Source: Fratercula arctica (lineage: Eukaryota; Chordata; Aves; Charadriiformes; Alcidae). From it: DNA of 64,000 bases. Positions 13,943-25,575 of this stretch are shown piece after piece. The notes beneath the pieces were generated by a model. It was not told the DNA's origin, ran no database searches, and was given only the letters and a program-made list of their open reading frames with translations. Position 1 is the stretch's first letter. Each line of letters opens with the position of its first letter. The stretch is taken from contig CANTUZ010000004.1 of assembly GCA_947846985.1 (NCBI GenBank), positions 55,405,672 through 55,469,671 of the forward strand, read 5' to 3'. The translations under genes were made by a program, and so were the position numbers.

Positions 13943-14080
13943 CGACTCCGGCCACCTCCCAGCTCCAGCTCCATTCCCGCGCGGCCGCCCGGCGGCTGCC
14001 CCTGCCCCACCAGCAGCACCGGCCTCAGCCCGCCACTTCCGCTTCTTCCGCTTCTGCTCCTTCCGCTTCCGCTGCGGGGC
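13943..14080 (-). other. ZBTB49: Possible ZBTB49 noncoding first exon
   Basis: The minus-strand donor GTAAGC at 13942-13937 lies in the island and could splice to the acceptor just before the ATG at 12638. The 5' boundary (about 14080) is a guess based on the ETS cluster. RNA data would settle it. Confidence 0.35.
14034..14076. promoter_or_regulatory. Cluster of four ETS-type CTTCCG motifs
   Basis: The stretch contains ACTTCCG, CTTCCG, CCTTCCG and CTTCCG within about 40 bp, spaced by CTTCTGCT-like filler. TTCCG (CGGAA) is the core bound by ETS factors such as GABPA and ELK1, common in divergent housekeeping promoters. Binding is inferred. Confidence 0.6.
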
Positions 14081-14700
14081 GGCGGCGGGGAAGGGGCAGG
14101 GCAGGGCGGCAGCGGCAGCACGTGCCGCGCGGAGCGGCGGTTTAGGTGCGGGGGCGAGGGGCGGGCAGGTAGCGGTACCGGGGAGCGGCGTGAGGTAGCA
14201 CGGCAGTGGTGTGCCCGCCACTGAGGAGCGGGGGATGCCCGGGGGGGGCGGGCCGGCCACCTGGCCTCCCCGCTCCCTGATGGCTGGGTCTCCCCCTCAG
14301 GCGGGTCCCACACAGCGGCGGCGCTGGCCTGGGCCGGCGGAGATGGGCCCGCTGGGGGGAGCGGGACGGGAGGGTGGGGGTCGGAAGGAAAGCGTGAACC
14401 GCCGCCTGCGACGCGTGTGGGCACGGGATCCGGTGGGGGTGCGTGCTAGTTTCAGGGTTACTGGTTTCCCTTGCGCTCAAGGTGTCGGGCAAAATGAGTT
14501 TTTCCTTCTGAACCTTTCCCCGTGGAAATCAAACTGCTCGGACTTCCTCTTGGTGGGCGCACTGTTGCGTTTCTCTTCGGCCATCCAAGTTCTCCCAGGT
14601 TGTAAAAGTAAGATCTCCCCCTTGCATTTCTAGGGCTGTGCTCGCGTGGGGAGGAAAAAGATTGTACCCGTTTCACAGAAGCTACCGACCACTCACCATC

Positions 14701-14822
14701 ATGGTGGTTTTCACATGCAACGCGTGTGGAGAATCTGTGAAGAAAGCCCAAGTTGAAAAACATGTGAACATCTGCAGAAGCTGTCAGTGCCTTTCCTGCA
14801 TGGATTGTGGCAAGGATTTCTG
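14701..14822 (+). CDS. LYAR: LYAR coding exon 1 (first zinc-binding module)
   Basis: The ATG follows CCATC in a fair Kozak context (ACCATCATGG). The exon ends TTCTG before donor GTAGGT, in phase 2, splitting the Trp codon. The strong acceptor ending at 14633 suggests the exon itself begins at 14634 with 67 nt of 5' UTR. Confidence 0.95.
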
Positions 14823-17800
14823 GTAGGTAAAGGGTGGGAAATAGCCTTGCTCACTCTGTAGTGGTTGTAACAAATGTTCCTGTGCTCTATGAGAATTAAA
14901 TTTGGCAATTTCTGAATAATTCGTGCGTGTATTTAAAAATTATACACGTTTTCATATAATTTCGAGTTTAATCATCAAAGTTGGAACCACAAGGATAACT
15001 AAACCACACAGTAAACAGAGTTGCGATTTCTTCTTTTACAGTTATAAGTGACAGTGCTTTCAGCTTCTGTTCATCAATAGCTGTTACTTATTCTGCCACT
15101 GCAGAGAGAGTGAGATTGGCAGTAACATGAAAAATTCCAAATTTGGTTGTCACCTCAGAACAAAGCAGAGCTACTATCTGCTTTCGAAATATAAATATAT
15201 GAATTTGCGTAAGAAAATAAGATTGTTCTCAAATAATGATTATATTTCTCCATACTACACTGACAAAAGATTAAGATCTATGTTATTTGTTCCTTTTTGG
15301 AGGCACTTACACATTGGTCAGAACTATGCTACCACATCAGTATATCTATATTTAGGAATTAGGTTTTTGCAAGCACTTTTAACCTGCTTTTCTAATTTTA
15401 AAACGTGTCAATGTGAGTAGTAAAACACAGATATGTGTTAATAGCTGCGCATGTGTCACATGTACAAATGTGCGTAAGTCTCTTTAAACCAGAAAAAGTT
15501 ACAGAGCCATTAATAAAAGCAGCAATATACTGAAGACTCAGATCTGATTTTGCAAGTCAGAAATTTTCACTGAAGGCTGTAGCATGACAGAAATGTCAAC
15601 TGTCTTATAAGCATGTACTTTAAGCATATTGAACTTTATTCATATAAGCATTGACAGTGTTAAGGTTTAAGTGTTAGATTTATCATCTATTACTTCAGTT
15701 TGTTGATTGAATAAGTCTTGCATAGTTTGAAGGACTGAAACACTTTAGTGAACTACAGTTAAAAATCTCCTGCCTTCAGGGGTGACGATTATAAGGAACA
15801 CGTGAAGTGCGTAAGTGAAGACCAGAAATACGGCGGAAAAGATTTTGAAGCCAAAACTAACAAAGGAGATGCTAAGCAACAGGAGTGGATTCAGGTAAGG
15901 TTTATACTATATACAGATATGATAAATAATTGCTAAAGACACAAGAGAGGCTATACTGGACCAAACCAGAGATTTCTTCTGGAAATTCCTTGGTAGGTCT
16001 ATTGCCTATCCTGGTAAGAAACACACCTTTTGTTTGTTTTGAATCTGTCTCCTACTAGTTTGATTTGATGTTCCCTAGTTCTTGCATATGAGAAGGCACT
16101 GATCATTGTCCACCCTCTTCATGCCACATACGGTTTTGTAGACCTCTGTCGGGCATCCCTCCCCATCTCATCATCTCTGCCAGGCTCAGTTGTTCTTCAT
16201 ATGTAAATTATATCTTTGGTCCTCTGAAGTATTCCCAGTTCTACTGTATCACTGTGAAGTGAGGTTTCAAGAACTGTTCAAGATATGGATGAACCATAGA
16301 TGTATTCTGTATCATAATTATGTTTTCTGTGTCCTTCTTTCTTTCTTATTTTTGTCAGTTGATCTACTTTTTTTTTTTTTTTTTTTGACTCTTGCTGATC
16401 ATTGTGCTGGTATTTTCATGGAATCAGCTGTTTTAACCCCAGGATCTTGTGTCTGAGCTTGACAAGCTTGTGTCCGTCTTAGAGCCTGCCATTTTAGATG
16501 TGAAGTTAGGATTGCTTTTCCTATGCATAGTGCTTTACATGAATTTGTGTTGAATTTAGTTCACCTTTTTATTACCTTGTCATTCCCTGAAGTTCTTTCT
16601 AGAATTCTTCACAGTCCTCATCCTGAATAGCATCATATAATTAGGAAAATCTTCCTGCCCTCTTTTCAGATATTTTGTAAATACGTTTAACAGCAGAGGC
16701 TCCAGTGTGGATGGAAATGTCTCCTACGCTTTCTGTCCTACCCTTTGGGTAGTTATTTATCCTATTCAAGAACCTACCCTCTTATGGCTGTTAGATTCCT
16801 TTAAAGGTTTTAGGAAGGAACTCTCAAACGTTTTTAAAACACCATTAGATATAATTAGTTAGGTCACCTTTATGTGTGGATTAGTTGATTTCTATCTCAT
16901 ATAGAACACAATCTAACAAGGTACATGCATACTCAAGGAATATGAATAATACCATTGAAGCCAACAGATTATTGCCATTGTGGAGACTGAACATTGTTTG
17001 AGTGCATCATTCAAAGGCAATATGATGTGAATGCTATTACTTATGAAAATTGTTAGCCTTCCTCAATAGTAAGTACTTTCTACCCAGAAAAGTGAGCGAT
17101 TATTATAGAGCATCCTTTTCTGGTAGTCTTCATGCATCACAAAACCTTTTAGTAAACAGATTTTAAGAAGTACGGGAAGGCTCTACAGTGTCCAATACCT
17201 ACATCTTGAAACAGTGGGAAGCTCAGAACTTTTTTTTCCCCCACAAGCAGCAGTGCTCTTCAAGGCCCCAGCCCAACCTTCTCTGTTCTCTTGTGCTGGC
17301 ACCCTAAGCATAGGAATATGCCTGAGCTCTCTTATGGAGATTAATGGTTGTTGAAGCCATTACTGCTGCCAGAAGAAATACATCTCAAACTGTGGCCTCA
17401 AAGTTAGCCTGATTTTTTCATAATTAATTCCAGAGGTTTGCAAAAACCAATCAGTTGACAATTGCTTTTCTTAATACAGGTCTTTTTCACGCCGCAAGGA
17501 TCCCCTATGTAATACAGTTACTTTACTTCTAAAAGTTTTTATTACAGGTTGTAATTCGTACATCAGAAAGCACTGGTGAGCAGTCCTGCTCACCTCTGCT
17601 TACTATATAGGTATAAATATTTATATAGATAACTTTGACGCATCTTATGATCTATGGTAAAACCAAAGGTTAGTGTTTTTCCCATGTGCATTAAAGAGTT
17701 CTTTTGTGCAGGCTATACAGTCTGTGGGTACTGGGTGATTTCTGTCCAACGTGTTTCCGACTTGCGTACCTCTCGTGTATCATTTGATCATTATGCTTCT

Positions 17801-20800
17801 TTGCTGATTTAATTCTGTTTTTCTTCATTCAGAAAATTCATGAAGTAATGAAGAAGCCAAACATAAGCCCTAAAGTGCGGAACATTCTGGAGCAAATGCG
17901 TGTCTTTGATAATATTCCAAGAAAAAAAGCAAAGTTTCAGGTACGTTTTAATAGAGATTTGTAGTAATCCATGCAGTGAGCTTTAAAATAGACTTTCTTG
18001 CAAGTGCCACTCTCTTTGAACGAAGGTGGGACAAATTGCTTGTTTGGGCACTGGTAAACAGATGGTGTAATAGCTGAGTTTCAAATAGGCAGTGTTTGTA
18101 AAATACATCTTGCTTAAAAGGACTCTCTGTGCCATTTTAAATAGGCACTCACCATTCAAGCTTAATCTCCAGTTGGAAGCTTGGGGTTTTTTTAATATCT
18201 TTCTTTTTTTCTATTTCCAATTTCTATTGTATGTCCAAATTCTTAGACATACTTTTAAAGGATTCTTATTTCTGTGGCTTTGTTTTTTCCTGGTAAAGGC
18301 AAGATACTGTTTTGAGAGTTTTCCTGTTGCACAGTATTCTCACAGAATCTCCCACACTGGATGCTTCACTAAACTTTGCATCACAGCCAAAGCAAATTCC
18401 AAATGTTTCATGTGTTTTCAGTAAAGAATTACTGACAAGCTGGCCTCCCCCCCCCATTATGTGCCTCAAATTGTGAGGCTGAGAGAAGATCATGATTGCT
18501 TCCAAAGCATTTAAGTAGAACCTAATAGAGCTGCAGTGAAATTGCTGCTAGTGAGCTGAAGGTTAGAATACTTTTCTACAAAATTAATGTTCTAAGCAGG
18601 GAAAGTGATAGTGTCAAGAAGCCTGTTTCTTTTCGGTAAGGTATGTTGCAGGGGAAGATCAAAAGTTTTTGTAGTCCATTGTTTACTACATTGTTTACAT
18701 TGATCTGTTGCTGACAGTGTGAGCACATTATAAGTAGAAATTTAGTGCTTTGTTTTCATTTTCAGCAGGAACTCCTGCAATAGCCCCAACAACTTTCAAA
18801 TGTTTGCATTGAGAGATTTGCGTAAATTTTACTTTTCTGAAATAAACTAAGGTATCCATTTAGGAGCACAACCATCTGTCCAGTACACAAATAAGATCAG
18901 ATCCTTAAGATTTTAACTCATGGGAACAGACAGAAGGTTTGGCAGGACATTAACATAACCAGCTGTATTCAAAAGCTTGAGGATCGTCTTTTCTATATAT
19001 TTATGTCTTCTGGATTACTATTGGTGAGACAATTGAGAGGTATGGTATAGCCTCATAAGAGTATGCAGGCGTTATGTGAAACAATTTAACATGGAGGTTT
19101 AATAGATTCATAGAGAGTTAACCTCTAATCAGATCTTAATCAGAAGTGATTAGATTCTTAAATGAAAAATAGAAACAAGAACCAAATATATGGTAATCAA
19201 GAAAAAAAATCAGAGATGCACCTTTTCAGTTATTGTTGTTTTTTTCCTGTGCAGAATTGGATGAAGAACAGTTTGAGAATTAGTGACAGCACTTTGCAGG
19301 ACCAGGTGTGGGATATTTTCTCTGAAGCAACCAGAAACGTAAGTTAAGTTAGAGGTACAACATCGTACAACAGGAATTCAGTAAGTAACACTGGAAGGAA
19401 AACCTCTCAGACTCCCTTTGTAAGTGTGTGGCTTTGTAGTCAGAAGGAGTTCCCTCTTGATTTGAACTGATTTTTTTTTTTAAAATATCTTGAATCTGAA
19501 CAATTATTTTATTTAAATACAAGTAAACAATTTAAATTTTCTATAGAATATAGCATTAAAGTAAAATACCCTAACACAACTTTCTTGCTTAGATCGTTTC
19601 AACACACCTTTAAGAATTCTTGAAAGCATCTCAAGATACTCTTGTAATACATACCTTGAAGTGTATGTACTCGAAGTTGTTAAGTGGAATTCAAATTGAA
19701 TTGAAATTACCCATTAGAAAAAGATATTGGTATTAAGTTGCTTGTATAAACATGTACTCTCTTTCTCAATAGCCACATTAACATTTCAGTAATTGTATTT
19801 CACTTATAATTATTAAAATTAAAGTTTAAAGATAAAAATGCACTAATGTATTAATTCTTCTACAAGAAAATTATTATAAGCTCAGGAACATTAAAAGAAA
19901 ACCAAATATGTTAAGGTGAGAAAAGTATAATTAAAAGAACCAGCACTGCCTTTGGTGACATCATCCAATAATAGTTTGTTGTCCCAGAGATATCCCAAGA
20001 CAGGGAATTTGATTGCAAAGCTAAGATTATTACTTATATATATTTGCGAATATACTTATATATATTTGGGAATAGGTTCTGTATCTTGCTGTAATATGCT
20101 ATATTTTTGTCTGCATGAAACAAAGAGTTGTCTCTCCCTTTATTACATTTAGCAAATATTTAAAAAAAATACATAGACAATTATTGCAAATAGAAATTAT
20201 ATACAATGTAAGATAACATTTCTTCTGTGATGTTAAGGTTAATTACCTTAACAGCATTTAGGCTGTTAAGTTAAAAGAAGAATCAGCCACGTTATTTTGT
20301 ACTATTTCTCAGGTAACTGGTATCACCACGTGTAAGCAATTTAACTGAATACAGGACATTACCGTGCTACATGAATGATGTAGTAGAGAAAAGCTGCAAT
20401 GTCAAAAAAGGGCATGTAAAAATTGTAATAATCTGTCTTTCAACAAAAGATTTCAAGTGAAAAAGAACAAGATAAACCAAAACAGAAGGAAGAGAGGCAG
20501 TCTGCAGAAACTGGTGAAAAAGCAACAGCAGAAGAAAATGGAATCACAGATGATAAAATTGAGAAGAAAAAGAATAAGAGAGAACGAAAAGAAGAGAGAC
20601 AAAAGAATAAAAAGAAGGAGAAAAAAGACTTGAAATTAGAAAACCAGTCAGAAGTAAAAAAGAGTAAAAAGTCCAAAAAAGGAAAGGAGAGCTCAGAGAA
20701 TGAATTGGAAATAAATGGAAGTGACCATCAGACTGAAACAGAAGAGGAAACAAACGTAAAGAAACGCAAACATAAACACGCAGAAGGTATCTATCCTACA

Positions 20801-22600
20801 TCTTATATTGTTTGTTTTCAAGATGCTTTTTATCAATGCCTTAAAGCTCAATAATCTACTTTAGTAGTATTTTTTAAGTAGTAAGTTACATGTACAAATT
20901 AGATTATTTTTTAACGCTGTGGTTTCACAGTCTGAACTTCTTAGCAAAGACAAACTCGTGTTACAAGAACAAAAACTTTAAGTCCTGTCAGTCAGAACTT
21001 TTCTTCTAGTTTTATAATTTTTTTGTGTATGTTTATCCAATTCCATCTCTAGAGGAACCTCATATCACAAGAAAGAGAATGAAAACTGAAAGCATTTCAG
21101 AAGACATGGAAACAGAAAACACCAATGGCAATGAAGAAAATGTGGAAACGGATAAAGGTATTCTTAGAGGGAGAGTTTAGATATTTACAAAACTATTCTG
21201 CAAAAGACCTTGTGCAGAATATAAATGCGGGGCTTTTGCAGCAAGACATGAAATAAATTGTGCCTCAGTATACACATACATATGTATATTCGGTATACAT
21301 TTCTGTTTGAGAGTAAGTAGCTTGTGCTATGCTTAACACCTGATGCTCTATTAGTTCTCTCATTTGTTGCTTCTGCTGTACTGGCAGCCTTTGGCTACAC
21401 TTGCGTCCACTGGGCAGTGAGGAATTTGGCACGCTTGTTTCACCACAGCAGGTCTCTTCCCTGCTGCCATGCACATTAGCCAACATAGAGGAAAAAGGAT
21501 AACAGCTCTCTTTTATCTTTTTGTATCTCTTATATCCCCATTTTTGCTCAGTGAATCATAAATTGGACTTCAGCTGTGTTTGACAGTTTATGCTTAGATA
21601 AACCTACTTATGCTTATCATCCAACACACTGTTACTGTTGGGAAGGGTATGTACTTGAACATACAGATTGTTTGTTTGGAAACTACCAATTAATGACCTC
21701 TGACATGGGTACTGTGTGAAATTCACTACCTGTGCTCTAAGGGTGAGGGGACAGGATCTTCCCAACTATTCCTGTATTATGTAAGGATTGCTGCTTAATA
21801 GCTGAAGCACAGAAGTTAAGTTAAAACAATCCTGACCGGAGTTCAATTGTTCCCTCTTGTCTAGCCTCTTAAAATCTTCAGAAACAGCCTACCTGACTTT
21901 ATGCTTATGACACCCTGCTGTTATAGGGTCAGTAAGGTAACAATGAACTGTTGTGTTAGCTGAACTGGTTCCAAAATTAGGAGATTGAAGGCTGGTTCCT
22001 ACTAGAGGAGGTGACCTGCAAATGCATTATTTTACTAATGATGTTGTACACCTAATTATTTTCTAGGTAAATTCAACTGGAAAGGAACCATCAAAGCTGT
22101 TCTGAAACAGGCTCCAGACAATGAAATTTCAATTAAAAAACTAAGAAAAAAGGTACTGTATGGCATGTTTTTTTAAATCCCCTTTGGTCTTGTGCATTTC
22201 TTTCTGTAACGCTTAAGTTCATAAAACCCTGACCCACGTAAGCAAGAAAGTTTGACATTATTTAATAGAGTATCAATTGACAGAATGTCAACTAAAGGAC
22301 ATCTTTATTGCTTACTGGACTACAGAAGAAATTCAGTGCTAATTCTGCAAAGAAATAATAGCATAATAGTTTCCATGCTGCTTTTCATACAGGAACATGA
22401 ATGTATTATTGCTTAAAGTGGAATCATCGTTACTAACTCAAAACCGTTCCTCTGTCTTTGTGCAGGTTATAGCTCAGTATTACGCAGTGGCTGGTGAACG
22501 TCACAAATCAGAAGAGGATATTCTAGTCATATTTAATAAGAAAGTGAATAACAATCCCAAATTTAAAGTTTTAAAGGGCAAAGTTAAACTCCTGAAATAA
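14701..22600 (+). CDS. LYAR: LYAR, nucleolar cell-growth regulating protein, complete
   Basis: Nucleolar zinc-finger protein linked to cell growth, pre-rRNA processing and ribosome biogenesis (family knowledge). Eight coding exons: 14701-14822, 15780-15894, 17833-17940, 19255-19338, 20450-20786, 21053-21157, 22067-22152, 22466-22600. They total 1092 nt, 363 residues plus stop; human LYAR is 379. The N-terminal LYAR-type finger starts MVVFTCNACGESVKK, with C6, C9, H21 and C25, and a second Cys/His set C33, C36, H48, C51. The middle (about 144-260) is a Lys/Glu-rich, probably disordered, charged region with a nuclear/nucleolar-signal-like cluster KKKNKRERKEERQ near 182. The conserved C-terminal domain starts GKFNWKGTIKAVLKQAPDNE at residue 291 and ends VKLLK. 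All introns are GT-AG with matching phases. Head-to-head with ZBTB49. Confidence 0.97.
14823..15779. other. LYAR intron 1
   Basis: AT-rich intron. The open frame at 15127-15420 has no similarity I recognise and no paired splice sites. Confidence 0.7.
15780..15894 (+). CDS. LYAR: LYAR coding exon 2
   Basis: Acceptor CCTTCAG; encodes (W)GDDYKEHVKCVSEDQKYGGK through KQQEWIQ; donor GTAAGG. It supplies the last His/Cys pair of the second zinc-binding module. Confidence 0.95.
15895..17832. other. LYAR intron 2, largely an old interspersed repeat
   Basis: The left half resembles an ancient LINE-derived repeat (see the separate entry). The right half has no feature I can name. Confidence 0.6.
15940..16930 (+). 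repeat. Diverged ancient interspersed repeat (CR1/LINE-like)
   Basis: Phrases typical of old amniote CR1-type repeats occur in order: CTATACTGGACCAAACCAGA, then CCTAGTTCTTGCATATGAGA, TTTTGTAGACCTCTGTCGGG, CAGCAGAGGCTCCAGTGTGG. They are heavily mutated. Family assignment is from memory of similar consensus sequences; the orientation and ends are approximate. Confidence 0.45.
17833..17940 (+). CDS. LYAR: LYAR coding exon 3
   Basis: 108 nt, phase 0 at both ends. Encodes KIHEVMKKPNISPKVRNILE and onward to PRKKAKFQ. Acceptor CATTCAG, donor GTACGT. Confidence 0.95.
17941..19254. other. LYAR intron 3
   Basis: AT-rich intron with a C9 run at 18447-18455. The open frame at 18092-18424 is T-rich and not protein-like. 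No element recognised. Confidence 0.65.
19255..19338 (+). CDS. LYAR: LYAR coding exon 4
   Basis: 84 nt, phase 0. Encodes NWMKNSLRISDSTLQDQVWD followed by IFSEATRN. Acceptor TGTGCAG, donor GTAAGT. Confidence 0.95.
19339..20449. other. LYAR intron 4
   Basis: AT-rich intron containing a 22-bp tandem duplication at 20031-20074. Nothing else recognised. Confidence 0.65.
20031..20074. repeat. 22-bp tandem duplication
   Basis: Two adjacent 22-bp copies beginning TACTTATATATATTTG differ at one base (C/G at position 17). Confidence 0.85.
20450..20786 (+). CDS. LYAR: LYAR coding exon 5 (Lys/Glu-rich charged region)
   Basis: 337 nt, very purine-rich on the plus strand, encoding a charged low-complexity segment from ISSEKEQDK to KKRKHKHAE. 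Donor GTATCT. The Phe/Ser/Leu-rich minus-strand frames here are only its complement. Confidence 0.93.
21053..21157 (+). CDS. LYAR: LYAR coding exon 6
   Basis: 105 nt, phase 1 at both ends. Encodes EEPHITRKRMKTESISEDME then an acidic Asn/Glu run. Acceptor ATCTCTAG, donor GTATTC. Confidence 0.9.
21158..22066. other. LYAR intron 6
   Basis: No element recognised. The minus-strand frame at 21265-21486 has no supporting features. Confidence 0.6.
22067..22152 (+). CDS. LYAR: LYAR coding exon 7 (start of conserved C-terminal domain)
   Basis: 86 nt. Encodes GKFNWKGTIKAVLKQAPDNE then ISIKKLRKK. Acceptor TTTTCTAG, donor GTACTG, phase 0 at the end. Confidence 0.95.
22466..22600 (+). CDS. LYAR: LYAR coding exon 8 and stop
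   Basis: 135 nt. Encodes VIAQYYAVAGERHKSEEDIL through KVKLLK and TAA. The acceptor TTTGTGCAG lies inside a longer open frame that starts in the intron at 22397. Confidence 0.95.
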   Translation, partial: VIAQYYAVAGERHKSEEDILVIFNKKVNNNPKFKVLKGKVKLLK

Positions 22601-24000
22601 GAGTTTGCATACTTTTAAAAATCTTTGCATTTTAATCTTGCAGACTGAGTCAGATTCTTGTCAGCTGTACAAATACCATGCATTGGCTTCAATTTAAATT
22701 GTGTATGTGAGAGCAGAATTTAACTTTTAAGACTGGATTCCTCCTCTTTTTCTAGATTTATCACAGAACATTTTCAGATATTTTATTTTTTGATTTTATG
22801 GAAAATGTATATTTTTTGGTAAAAGCCTACTGTATTAAAATTCTTCCAGTAATGGATATAATTTATAGGCGTGAATGTTTATCAGGACCTGGGTTATGTG
22901 GCTTTTTGCAGAAATTATTGTAAAAGCAAGTAGGATTTTCATATTCAAAAACCCACCATGAAATAAATGTTTTGTTATGCTAAAATTCAAAATGGTATGA
23001 CTTGTATCTCCTTTACGCACTGTAACTAGTATATGCAGGCTTTAATAACCTATTAATTTTGTGTTACAAAATGGCCCAGTTGGTTGCCCAGCCTGTCCCA
23101 AGCAGAGATCATGGATTCCCTCCCCCGCGCCCCCAGCCAACTCCCATTTATATACCATGACGTCTATGGTACAGAATATTCCATTGGCCATTCCACTGTT
23201 CAGTCTGTGCTCCTTCTCAGCCTCTATGGGGAGCTGAAAAAAGTCCTTGACATCACTTAACAGCAACAACTAAAACAATGTGCATTATTGACATTCGTCT
23301 CATACCAACTCTGAAAACACAGCAGCCACTAGAAAGAAAATTAACTCTATCTCAGCTGAAACCAGGACAATAATTAACAGTGTCTGTCAAGTTTGTGTAT
23401 GTAATATTGTGCATTCAGTGAAAATCTAGACTGAGTTACCAGTATATGCATAGCTACTGAATGTTTTAATTAGTAATGCAAATGAGTTCAATATAAGGGA
23501 TCACATGGACTAAAAATTGTCTGGTGAAGTAAATGACTTTAAAACACCACCTTAAATATAACAAAACTTGCCACTTTGATTGTATAATAGATCCACAAAT
23601 TATACAAAATTTAGAGAGGCTTTTATATTGCGGTAACCGAAACAATTTAAGCAGGCCAGAAATCTTACACGTATGAAGTTTATAGGGTTTTAATCAGTAC
23701 AAAATAATTCCAGACAGGGAGTTTCCTACCATGAAGCAATCTGTTAAAAATAGAAAGCCAGTGAAAATGTCTTGCAGTAGATAGTATGGCATTTTGGAAA
23801 ATTGCACAGTGATTTGAAGCAGATATACTTTTATAAAAATCCATTAATGAAAATATCTTAATTTATAGAAATATTGAATATATTAAAAGTATAAATATGA
23901 AAAAATTAACTGTCTGATACACTGGGTCCAGTTTTTCTGAGTACATATTTTTCTTGTTTCTTATAAAAGTTGTAATAAAAGTACCTAATAAATTTAAGAT
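22601..24000 (+). other. LYAR: LYAR 3' UTR and polyadenylation signals
   Basis: AT-rich sequence after the stop. AATAAA occurs at 22962-22967 (a short 3' UTR of about 380 nt) and again at 23974 and 23987, a closely spaced pair that could serve a longer form. No coding sequence seen. Confidence 0.55.
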
Positions 24001-25510
24001 CTCTTCCATAAGTGTTTGTTGTTAATTCATGAAAATGGCTTTGGAGATAACTAGAATAAAAATGATGTACAGACATGGAGACTCTTTGAGAAGTTGTGTG
24101 AAATGTTTCAAAAGCTTAGATTTCTTTTTTTGATAGTTTTTAATTTCAGAGAGGACATATAAAAGACTAAATCCTTGTCAGTGAAACTGAAATTAATACA
24201 GTGCTTTTAATCTTTTCACTGTATTTATTTTACAACAAATACTGTTATGTTACGATCCTAAATAGTTTTCTTACAGTACTTGTTACAGGTTTTAATTTTT
24301 TTTTTGTTTAGAATTAATTCCAAATTATGCCATTCTTGTATACTTTTCATTTTCCATTGTTGTTGAACATAACGTGTTTGACACATCTCTAGAAACTACA
24401 TTTGCTGAACTTCTGCTGATGATATCCTAAGTCCTTGGGATGACAGCAGCAGTTACGGGTGCAGTCAGCAGCTGCTCTGCTCTTGCATGGACAATCCTGT
24501 GCCGTGCCTCCATCCTCTTCCTGGCCTGACCTGTCTTTCTATCCTACAGTTCAAAACACCAATCCCATGCCCATGCTCGTCTTCCTGCTGCTGCCTCTGT
24601 TCTCATCAGCCAGCAGGTTCTAGCTGCCCCACTCAGAGTGCATGGCACAGCTTGGGCCAGTCTCTGGACGGGACGGCAGAAGCGCTCTCTGCCAGTGAGT
24701 TGTGGAGTAGCACAACTGGCCATGCCGTTGTTGGCAACCGCCATTACCCACACGTTTTTTCAATAAAGGCCTACCATTTTCTTAACATGCTCGCAAACTC
24801 ACCAGCTGCATGCTTTTTCCTTTTTCAGACTGGTAAGGGCAGTTTGGATTGTTTATGCTACGCATTTAATAATAAACATTCACAGCAAATTCTTATCTTG
24901 GAGTGTTGCAAGTTACCTTTCATGGCTTGGGAGAGTGACAGTTTCTGCTCATGAAAACAATCTGCAAAGAAGCTGATCTATATCAGATGGAAACAAGAGT
25001 GTAAAAGAACCTTTAAAGTTATACAACAGTTCTTTTTATTCAGTCTGATAGAAAACCAGATACTTATTTGGTTCGTGTTATTGCAAAGTTCTGGTGTCTG
25101 GTGCTCAGGATTTACTTCAGTGATCACTACAGGCATCTCTGAATCAAAGCAACAGACTAAATGTTTAGAAACACCACACGTTGGCTTAAGGCTGAAAATA
25201 AGGAATATCAAATCAACAGTATGCAGATCAGCTATGTGAGTAGGATTTGACCTTGGCATTTTTTCCTAGAGAAACTTGTGATTCTTAAGGGTTCAAACAC
25301 CTGACTACCCCCGTGCAATGCCATGATTGTGCAGGTAGTGCCTAGGTGGGTAGTAAATGTGACTTTCATACCTTATTCTTCCCTTCTCTGTGTAAAGGGC
25401 AAAGCAGCACCAGCTGCCATTCAGTTTTTTCCCAATGATTTGGCAGACATAGAGGAAATTAATGCCTCTTTATTGATGGTCACTAGTAGGAGTATTGCAA
25501 GTGAGTCCTG

Positions 25511-25575
25511 TTCTAATTACAGTAGTATTCTAATTACAGTAGTATTACCTCATACTACTACTTACAGTAGTATTG
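25511..25575. repeat. 17-bp tandem repeat, about 3 units
   Basis: TTCTAATTACAGTAGTA is repeated exactly at 25511 and 25528, followed by a degenerate unit and a further CTTACAGTAGTATT. Confidence 0.8.

Larger units (their letters stand above)
13420..14450. promoter_or_regulatory. CpG island, probable bidirectional ZBTB49/LYAR promoter
   Basis: About 1 kb of strongly GC- and CpG-rich DNA between the divergent genes, with GC-box-like GGGGCGGG/CCCGCC runs. A good minus-strand donor (AGTCG|GTAAGC, exon end at 13943) fits the end of a ZBTB49 noncoding first exon. A strong plus-strand acceptor (TCTCCCCCTTGCATTTCTAG, ending 14633) fits a spliced LYAR leader. Open frames in all directions here follow from the GC content and are not genes. 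Confidence 0.8.

Noticed and set aside
13312..14633. Several 95-215-codon frames on both strands in the ZBTB49/LYAR island
   Set aside because: They are Pro/Arg/Ala/Gly-rich frames in a CpG island, open on both strands at once, with no conserved motif. Composition explains them.
20440..20753. Minus-strand Phe/Ser-rich frames
   Set aside because: They are the complement of the purine-rich LYAR exon 5.
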